From: Aplysia californica | Taxonomy: Eukaryota; Mollusca; Gastropoda; Aplysiida; Aplysiidae | Reading direction: 5' to 3' | Assembly (NCBI RefSeq): GCF_000002075.1 | Contig: NW_004797604.1 | Coordinates: forward strand, 281,760-345,759 | Length of the DNA: 64,000 nucleotides | Shown: in pieces, positions 37,208 through 48,300 of the stretch | How positions within the stretch are numbered: position 1 is the first letter of the stretch | How the letters are laid out: each line of letters starts with the position of its first letter | Notes under the pieces: generated by a model | What the model was told of the DNA's origin: nothing | The model's database searches: none | The model's input: the letters and a program-made list of their open reading frames with translations, nothing else | Made by a program: the position numbers and the translations under genes

Positions 37208-39252
37208 ATGAAGCTTGTTGACGATGTTGTTCGAAGTCTTCGTGTTTCAAAAATATTTAGAGAAAATACAGATAGGATCAGTAGTTTGAATTTTTCAGCA
37301 AATGGAGAGACTCTCTTGACGAGCAGTGATGATGACTCTATTGTCATTTACGATTGCCTCAATGGAACGTAAGACTTCCTCAGACTTTCCGACTTTTTGT
37401 TCTGCTCACTCAACTCAGTACTCAGTCAACTGAAATTGAAACTCACAATACTCAGTCACAGTGACAGTCTGTGACAGACTAAACTCTAGACCTAGATCTA
37501 GATCTAGTAGTAGTAGGCTACTCATCAACAAGACTCCAAAGACTACTTTACAAATTACGAAGACTTACTAATACTGTCACTGTGTAACTGTAGCCTATGT
37601 TTCAGTTTTCAGTTTTCCACTCTACGAAGTCGAAGTGGCTATTTCTCCGAACGTTCGGGAAAATAAAGTTGAACTCTATCTATTTATTTCTCCTAACGGT
37701 TTCCGATCTCGTGATTTTTTTGGTCATTTGCGAGATTTAGGGGTCATCCTTTCATGCTGCCTTTCTGCGAGGACTGGGAAGAAGCATTTATTTTTTTGCA
37801 TTGAATTCAATTTCTAGAGCTAGAGATTTTTAAATGGGCCACTTCTATTCTCACCCGGGGTGAGAATAGTGCAGGCGAGTCTTTTGGCTATTCTCACCCG
37901 GTGCGCGTTCACCGTTATAGCCTAGATCTAGGCCAACAAATTTTGCGTTCACCCTAAACCACAGAATTCTACACTGTGATAACAGGAAAAATTGGAGAAT
38001 TCTGTGCCGTGAACAAACGTTCCATTACAACTGTAGCCTACTAAAAGAGTACAATTTTGTCTGTGAGCAGTGGAGAGAGAGAGAAAGAGAGAGAGAGAGG
38101 AGTAGCGCGAGAACTTCCGGGCAAAACAAAATGGTGTCCCGCGTAGTTCGACTCGATTCGAAAAGTTAAATAGCTGTAGCATCTTTGTAGACAACCAAAT
38201 TAATTTACTTTTGTGTTTTAACATCATTTTTAAACTTTGTTTTGGTCAATTTGATCGTCCACACCAATAGACAGTATTCAGAAAGAGACAGAGAGAGAGA
38301 GAAGAGGGGAGGAATAGATCTTGCGAGAACTTCCGGGCAAAACAAAATGGCGACCCCCGTTGTTCGGCTCGATTCAAAAAGTGAAATAGCCATAGCATCT
38401 TTGTAGTCGATAAAATTAGCTTACTTTTGTGCTATAACGTAATCTTTTCTTTGCCTTTATCCATTTGATCATCCACATCGATAGAAAGTATTCCGAAATT
38501 AGGAAAAACAGGTCTTGTTTCAAACCGGGTGGGAATAGCCTACGGTGGCAAGTCTCACCCAGGGTGAGAGGTCGATCGTATTTCTATTCTCACCCCGGGT
38601 GAGAATAGCCACTTCCTTTTAAATGTCTGAATATTCAGATACTTCAGTTGTGGTTGGGGCAACGTTCATTTGAAAATACCTTCAAAAGGTACTACGAGAC
38701 AAGACTGTTCGACCTTGGCAAAAACTAAAAGGCTTCATGTAAAAAAAAAAATCCATCCCCCTGTGCACACCTTACACACACCGACCGATTGACCATATTA
38801 TAAAGGCACATGCGGCTAAACTTAGAGACAGAGAGGCATTTTTTTCGGACCGAGTCCGAATAGATAAAAATTATATTCGGACTCGAGTCCGAATAGAGCT
38901 GGCCTTATATAAAGGTAGCGTCAATTGCCACCGAGTGAAGTGGTGTCAAGTCTGAAAATATCACTATCTTTAGCATTTAGATAATGTGTGTCTAATGGGT
39001 CAATTTGTTCTCAACTAATTTCAGTGGACGAGCATCTAGTCTGGAGCTACGATACCAACTTGGCGTGTTTTCAATGAGACGTAGGCCTAGATCTAGGCTA
39101 GCCTTAGCCTACACTTTGGTGTAGAACCAACACAGGCAATTCTAGAAGTAGAAGGTCACAAACGCACACAAACTCAAGTAGAAATTCACGTTATATCGGG
39201 GAACATAAATCGGGGGATGGGGGTCAGGAAAAGACACACACACACACACACA

Positions 39253-39320
<68 letters not shown>

Positions 39321-42300
39321 AGCAATGCCAATGAAAATTTAAATTTTCACTTTTGCTGCCTTTTTTTTGGTACCTAAGAAAGAATTTTCAATTCTAAGAA
39401 TTATGCTTCTTGAATTTTGAGAATCGGTTCATAAATAAAAAAGTTATGGGGTTGTAAAGGTCGGCAAAATATGGATGACCCACATATAGGAAAATACTTC
39501 TAAAAAGTGGACCACGCAGTAGCAGATTCTGTAAGAAAATCGACGATATCTCGGTAACTAATCTGAGTGTTCGAGAGAAACTTGGCTACCCAATGTGTTT
39601 TTGAGTGTAGAAATCATTTCTGCAGTCAGATTTACTACCCATTTCGTAGTTATTTTGTTATAATTAAAATTGTGGTGTACATATTACGATTTTGCGAAAA
39701 AGGGGTGAGTCCATTTTATTTATAGCATCGTATCACAACATGGGATCTTTAAGAATATATGTCGGCAGCGTGACTAAATAATTGCAAAGCTTTTTATGAT
39801 GACTTTAGACCATGCCAACCGTAAAAGATAAGTTAATTCAACCTAGCATGCCGTATTATTAAAAATTCTTTTTCCCCGTTGAGACGCGAACACCCCGAGA
39901 CGAGATAACCTCGCCTCGGAATACCCCCATTGCGATGTTACATGGGAATAGAGAGAAAAACAACCGGATGCGCGCGCTCGCCATTGCCCTATTTCAAGTG
40001 ACCAATGAACGGGCCCAGAATAGTCATGCGGGGATTTGTAGGTCACATACATTTGCCACGAGAGTGAGGGGAAAATGGCCGGTCTCCGTGCGAAGCCGCT
40101 TTGGATAGGGGGGTAGTCGTAGATTTACGATCGGGTCTAAACAACTACTTGACACAGAACGTTCAAATTTGAGCACACTATAGAGGATAGATAGATCTAT
40201 TACTATCTCGGCGTTGAAATTCAAACTCCTTATAGTTTTCGGTGTACACGATACGAAAGTGTTCCCGACACCAAAAGTATAGGTTAATTTATCTGTACGA
40301 ACTTCAACGTCCACATATCATTAGTTTGTCCTATTTTCTGATTGGTTGCCGAGTTTCATTCGGATTGGTTCGGAAATAGAGCAGACCGAGGTTGACAAAG
40401 TTAGTCACCTGCGCTTCGGCCAGGTCCGCAAAATCGCCCGTAAATGGGGACCAAATTTTCGCCTCGCGGGAAAGCCCGATTGGCATTGCTAAACACACAC
40501 ACCTACACACAGAGGGACAGAGAGGCGAACGCACAACACCGAGCACTCAAGCACAATAAGCTAGATCTACCCACCAACGCAAAAGAGCTCCAATTTACTC
40601 GGCAATTGACAAAAAGTCAATTTTTGTCAATTGCCACCGCGTCACTCGGTGGCAATTGACACTACCTTATATAAATGACCTTGCCTTATATAATTATTGT
40701 CTATTCGGACTCACTTCGCTACCGAAACCTGTTGAGTACACTTGTAAGTCTCTAGAAATTATTCAGGTTTAAAATACATGCAGTGTCAGTAAGGCATCAT
40801 TTTGTTTCGTTTCAAATAGAAATAGAGTCCACTTTAGGTATTGCAAATTAAAATTTTAATTACAATTCAGTAGGCCTACTTTTTGCTGTTTGCCAGTCTA
40901 ACCATCATTACAAGTTAAGTACGGCTAGCCTCTTCCTTCTCATTTTGTTGTGTGTTAGGCCTATAGGCTAGTTTTTCTGTAATTATTATTTTTTTTAAAT
41001 CACATTTTTCATTTTATCTAGCAATACTACACGCCCCATGTGGCAGTGTGAAAACGCGGTAGACTCGCCTGATCCAGGGGTAACCCCGGAACATGTTTAT
41101 TTATAGCATTGTTCTTAACGTCAGCCCTGTGTGTCATACATCAATACACGCAGGAGAAATTGAGTCATTCACTGTGAAGTAAAATTTTTTCTCATATAAT
41201 CTTTAGCGACAGCCGAGATATTATTGAAGAAAGAGGATTGGTCGGTAAGGAGACTGAAACCCACCGAATGGCACCGTGATTTTCGGACTCTCCGTATATA
41301 GAAGGTGCGGAATCCATCTAAATATTAATCAAACGTCTCCAAAGTCGGCAACCAATGAGAAGAAAGAAGGATCTAGCCACAGGTGATTTCTGTGTCTTAA
41401 TCGAGCTAAAAACAAAGTCACAAGGTGGTTTCTTTGAGGAGATTGTTTTAAAATATGTGTGGTCGATTAATCCGTGGAATGCTCCTGCATCATCTCAGAC
41501 AAGCTGAACTTTACAATATTAGAAACTATTTCATGAAATTATCCTAAAAAGCAATCGCATTTTGAAATTCTTTAAATTCAAAAGGCATACTTCTTAAAAT
41601 TGAAAACTCTTTCTTAGGTACCAAATAGTAATGGGCTAAGGCAAAAAATTGACATTGCTATATATATTATTTATGGCATCACACTACTAAGGGAAAGGCG
41701 TAGTAATAGTACTTAGGGTCAATCAGGGTTGTTCAGGGGGAGTTAGAAAAAAAATCTGGAGGTTACAGGGGGGAGGCCCGCTTGTTTAAAAATCATAATT
41801 TGGTATTTTACAATTAGGTTTGAAATTTTCTTGAAAATGATTGATTTGCGACAGTTCCAGTGACTGTGTGATCTGCTGCAAAAAATACAACAGCTTAACC
41901 CTCAGAGCAGTGCATTTGTGTGTAGGAGTGAAAGTAAGAATTTACTGTTCCAATATACAAAACTTTAAAATTTGCGATGGATAGCATTTAAGTAGAGGTA
42001 GTGTAAATACAGCGGTTCAGCTTTCTTGCAGCCTTCTGAGTATGTGGTTTCCTTGAAATCGGGGTAATTCAAATTCAGTTTGTTGTTTTTTAGCTCTTCT
42101 ATTATAAAACATAAAATTCTACTCTATTGAAAAAGTTCTGCTTTTCCTCATTACTATGTATTTTTGAATATTTGGAGCTCGAAAATTGCTTGAAAGGGAA
42201 GCCCCTCATGATCTGGATGCGAGGTTGGCCGGTTCAAAAATTGACATCCTGCATTCGAATGCTTCGCAGAAAGATTGATAATTAAGTACTGTCTTTTCAT

Positions 42301-45300
42301 TGGCAGAGAATTATAGAACTTTGGAACGAGGTTTCTGATGGTATAGTTTTGGCATTTGAATAAAAAGCCTTTTAAAATAGCGTAAAGATTTCAAAGATAA
42401 TTTTTTTACTTGAAATATGTAAAATATCAGTCCAAAATCGCACCAATCCAAAGATCAGTTCATTTTCTGTTGCATTGGTCTTTCGTCTTTCCACGAGACT
42501 CTAGTAAAAGTATTACCCCTTACATGGGGAACACTCAGTACACTACTATTCACAATAGTAAAGATCTGTATCGCTTGCCGCAGGGGCCAGTACGATGCTT
42601 GCCGAGACAGGGCTAGGTGTTTTTGTCAAAATAATGACAAAACATCACGTTTGAGGCGATTAAATACTGATTTGTTGCAATGATCTCAGAGTTTAAAAAA
42701 AATTAGGCTCCATTTCCTTGTATTGATTGTACTCTGTTAATTGTAGATGTTTAGTGTGCTTGGTATTGTTTTGTTATCTGCCAAGCATAGCATAAGGTTG
42801 CAGGCAGTTACTGAACTTTGCAATATATTTAGTTATTCAAAGAGCTGCCATTTTGATTTCTTTAAAATTGACTGAGAGGTTAAATAATAGTACCAGGTCA
42901 TCAACATTCTCAATAATAAGAAAAGTGCTTTATGCCTGAACATAAGATGGAATTGGAGTTAAATAATACTCTGATGTCAATAAATTTGTTCAAATTTGTA
43001 AAACATTTCTCTTGGTGTGACATTATTTTTATAATCTCCTATAACCCCCCCACCCCCCACCCCCCACCCCACCCTCCCAAAACACCATGTATTTTCAGAC
43101 CTAAGAGAACCCTGAATAGTAAAAAGTATGGGGTGGACCTCATTCGGTACACTCACGCCCAGAACACAGCTCTCCACTGCTCAACAAAAGTTGATGGTAA
43201 GTATAAACTGATGGCCAGCTGTGTAAATGTACAAATCCGAGGAAGCAAAATTTGTCCGGAGAGACAAGGTTTCATTCCTTTAACATTTGTTTAATGTTAT
43301 GTAATTTTTTCATTTTTCTTCAAAATTTAGAATTTGAATTTCGACAAAATATTTATTGAGTGCACGTAACGATAACCGTGAATAAAGCAAATACATTTAA
43401 ATTTAATTAAAAGAAACTTCCTTAATTTTGGGCTCAGTACATCTGAACAGCTGACCGACAAAATGTGTAGGTCTATTGCTACGGAGGACTTTCGTGGGTC
43501 ATTTGTTGTATGTCATGTACATGAAGTTAGTTTTCTCAATGCTCTGTGGATGAGCCATTCCCTTTTGAAAAAATCTCCAGAGAGAGAGAACGTTTGTTTC
43601 AGGAGAATTTAAATAGGAGTCATTCTGAAAACAATGTCTCTTTTATGTAAAATGTTTTTTTCTTTTAAATTTCAGACACTATCAGGTATCTTTCCTTGCA
43701 TGACAACAAGTACATTCGCTACTTTCCTGGTCACACAAAAAAGTAAGTCAGTGCCTACCTATGTTGTGTTGAAAAGCATCAATTTTCGAGTAAGGCAAGT
43801 CCAGAGGCCATGTTTCGTTTTTGATTGGATCAACTTTTTTTGCTGAAAGTATTTTGAAAAAGATTATTGTGGATGAGGAATTGCTGTTGATTTATTATAA
43901 TTATGTTTTGCTAAAGGTATGAGCCGAAAAACTGTTGATAACTTGCCATCTTTTTTTAAAACTTGTACTATGGTCACTTGCTTGCATTTCTTCATTGAAC
44001 TGTAATATTGTAATTATAATTCATGCTACTGAACCATTGTTCCCCATATATGGGCACTGACCATAGTTTTTTGTCTCCTCAGAGTTGTCACACTTTGCAT
44101 GTCCCCCATAGATGATGCTTTCATCTCGGGTTCCATGGACAAAACAATCCGCCTGTGGGACTTGCGCTCTCAAAACTGCCAGGTAACATACTTTAAGCGA
44201 TGTGCAGTAATATTTTCGTTCTATTTATGTCATATGATATTTGTTTAGATACTTCCTTTTTTTGGGTGGTTATTTGGAAGAGATCTAATATGGTGGATTC
44301 CGTATTCTGTTATGCTCACAGTTGCTTATTAGTCTCTCCTCCTGTTTATATTTAAAGATTTGATTGCACTTTGCTTTTTAAAGTATGCTACTGTCAGCTA
44401 CTAAAATGCTATGTCTGTCTTTTTATACGGCTGTGAATGCTGCACAACACTGAAGACTGAAAATAAAATAGAAGCAGCAGAAATGTGGTTTCTTAGGAGA
44501 TTGCTGAGAATTGCTGGGAAGAAAAATAAATCAAATGAGGTATTACTTGACCAATGGACATCTTGCTTTCACTGGCAAAACTGACGACAGTTGAGGCAGG
44601 GGTAGACCCAGAGCAACCTACTAAGAGAGCCTAAACAGATGGATGACAGGGAAAGATCAGGATAATGTAGCTTTTTTTTTTTAGAGCAACTGGACAAAAG
44701 AATGAATGGAGAACCATGATCGCTGATGCTTGTGGCAGATCTGGCTCTTGATGAGGATGACAGCCAGGTGTTTATAGTTGTAGTAAAATCTCTTTGAAGT
44801 GAGAGCTCTTAAATGATCTTCCAGGAAAGATAAGAACATTTTTATATCCTGTGCCTGCCTTACTTGAACTAGAGCATAACAAAAAAAGTAATTTTAGTGG
44901 TGATTGCAATGAACTTTTGTTGTTTTCCACTTGTCCTGTGCCAGTATCTCTTATCTTTCCTTTCTTTTATAGTGCCCTTTAGTAACATCTCAAATCTTTG
45001 GCACTTGTTTGATCTTTTTGTGTTGTAAATGCTGTAAAACTTACTAAAGCTAAACTAAGAACCAAAACAGCATCCAAAATTGTGAATTGCAACTACATTG
45101 TGTACACATTTTATAACGTGTCATACTGTGTGTGCTGGGGAGAGAGGGGAAAGCTGGAGATCTTTTGATATTGATGCAAACTTTCCAATCAGCGTCTTGG
45201 TGTTACCTTTGTTTGGCACCATATAATCACATTGTCACCCAGTGGGGTTGTGAGATTCTGCCGGAGAGCAATGTTGTCTTCTACTCATGTACCAGGAGGT

Positions 45301-48300
45301 GGACTTTTCAAACAGCGTTTGTATTGTCTCATGATGTTTCCCTTTTCTCCCCCTCAGGGTGTGATGTATTTGTCTGGTCGACCGGTGGCAGCGTTTGATC
45401 CAGAAGGCTTGATATTTGCAGCTGGTGTTAACTCTGAAAGCGTGAAGCTGTATGATCTTCGATCTTTTGATAAGGTGAGGTAACTGCCATTATGGAATTG
45501 TTCATTTAATGGTCAACTGAAGTGAATGATTGATTGGTGGTTGCTTTGTCTAGTGTGATCCTCTCTTTACTTTAGCTTTTATTGACCTACTCTGTGCTGT
45601 GAGGTGACAGGCTAAAACTTAACAAGATTTACTGCTTAAATAATGTTTTGTTTGTGGTTGAAAAACGTACATTATCACTGCATGAAGCTTGCGCCCATAC
45701 TGTTCCAAATAACCTGAAGTACAGAGAACATTGCATCTATTGACATTGGTCTCCAAGTTTCAGATCCTTAGTCTTAAAGTGTTTTCTAATTTAAAAAATA
45801 AATGAATTGAGAAGTGGCTTGAGGGAAGTGAGGTTAAAGTTTTTCAGACTTGTCTTATCATTTTTGACTTTTCAGCATTTCAAAGGGTTCATATTGCTCT
45901 CTTATCATAAGAAAGGAAGTGGAGTCTTAAGTACCACTATTGAAAGAACAGATGGGTTGTAATAAGGGGTTGGGAGGGGGAGGGGGAGACATGAACATGT
46001 ATTCTTTTTTTTTTTCATGAATAATTTTCACTGCTTTTAAAAACCTCTTCTAATTTAAAATTTGGTCCACCTCAAACTTTTTCAATTATATATAACAGGG
46101 CATGATGGAGATTGTTAAAATCAGAACGTTGTAGAATCTTTGTTGGATTCTTATCTGAGTAGGATTTAGCCACTTTTCATTCTTTTTATTTTCCTTGTTT
46201 TTAGATTTTCTTTCTGCAACTGTTATTTTTACGTGCCTGTAAAGTACTATGGTGCCTGACGTGACGTATTATAAAGTAAAAGAGTTCATTTTATTGTTAT
46301 TATGGCATGGTTTGTTTTTATATATACACAGGGACCTTTCACAACTTTCAAACTTCCCCAAGACAAAGAATGCGACTGGACGGGCCTGAAGTTTAGTCCT
46401 GATGGCAAAATGATACTCATCTCAACAAATGGCAATGTCATCCGTTTGATAGACGCTTTCCAGGGAACCCCTCTCCAGGCTTTTATGGTAAGCAGAGGTT
46501 GACAAGCACGTGAAAAGTTCTTACGAGCAATTGTATTGCCTAATTTTCGGAATATCACTGTTTATGTATGAGGAGTCGCGAGTTGCAAGGCCACAAAATT
46601 GTAACAAAAATGTTTAACCAACAGTCAAATGGAAATGAAGTTCTGAGTCTACAATCTTTTAAAAATGTGGCGTCGGTGGTCTTGGGGTTAGTGGTGAGGT
46701 TGCGGGCTTCGGGGGTTTGAAGCTCATGTCTGATGTTGTGTCCTAGGAAAAGGCACTTTACCTTAATTTTCCTCTCTTTGCCCAGGAATGAATGGGTACC
46801 CGGTCATAGACAGCGAAAGGTCTTGTCAGTATGCTAATATTTTAGTGCCTATAAAATGTCTGATTATGCTGATAGGGTAATAATATAGATTACAATGCTC
46901 ATAGAGCTTTCTGTTCAGCGGAATTTGCGCTACATAAATACTATTTATTATTTATTTATTATTGTGAATTCCTTTTTTGTGACCCTGCTCACTTTTTTTT
47001 CCCATGGACTGGTATACAAAGGCTTGCAAGCACTGGTAATGTTTTACCCTTTGAGCGCTAACCACCAGTACACTCGTGAGTGAGACCCTATCCCCAAACC
47101 ATCCCACCTAAGACAAAACGCGCCTGGAAAACAGTGTTTACTAAATTTATTATTTTGAAGATCTTTCTGAATTAGATGCTGGTAAGGACGTGGACTACCC
47201 TTGGTGGGATATGGAATGTGATTCTGATGATGATATGAATGAAGGTGTGAATCGCTCAGGAGCTCAGGCAGATGAGCACGGTAGCCTCAGGAGTTCGGGC
47301 TCAAAGGGTTAACTTTTTTTCTCCGAGGGAGGTAAACCCTCTACCCCGGGGCCCTTTTTTGGTACTAAATCTAAAAATGACGAAAACGTCACTAAATGGG
47401 TCATTAAATCGAAACTAGCGAACCTATTATGATAGTACTTCATCTAATGAATAAATTTCCGAGAAAAGAAAACTAAAAGCAATTTGATGTCGAAGTCGTC
47501 ATAAAGAAATGTGCTCAGCATTTCCGACCACGAGCCGCTGGGAGCAGCTTGCTGAAGATAAAGAATTAAGAAGTACAATATAGTTTGTACTGCTGCCTGA
47601 TATCTTGGGTGATCTAGTTGTCGACATCAGTTAAGTTTTATGGTAAATTACTGGAGTGGTTAGTTTTCTGAGTACATGCCTGACTGAAAAGTTTGATAAA
47701 TAGTAGTAGGGAGTTGTAGGCTTTGTTCTTACACTAAGATAGCATGACAATGTTAAAAGGATTGTATAAGCTGTTCTAGACATTACAATACAAATTATAC
47801 TGGAAATCATATTAGTCTTGATCGGTATTGAAACAAATTTAATAATTGATTAAATTAGTGTTTTTGTTTCTTTTTGTCCTCTCTCATCATGGTACTTAAT
47901 TTTGCCGATTCTGTCAATTTGTTTCAGGGCTTCACCAATCATAAAGGAATTCCCCTCGAAGCCTCATTCACCCCAGATGCCAGATATGTGTTCTCAGGTG
48001 AGATTAACATTGGAAAAGTGTTTCTTTTTGCTAATGTTTGATTAACTGGTACTTTGATCACACGTCCATATACTTTTTGTTTTTTAAGAGCCCAAAACAA
48101 TTAATTTATATATTTGTGAGGCATCGTGGTGAAATCAGTCTCTCGTCAAAATAATGAAATCGAAGAAATCGGCATTTTTCTGTCTTTTAGGCAATTTTTA
48201 TTTATTTTTGTTTTTTGATTAAACACCGTTAAGGTCCATTTAAAAACACATTTCTGTGTGGATTTTTCTGAAAAATGTTGACTTAAGGCACGAAAGTGTA

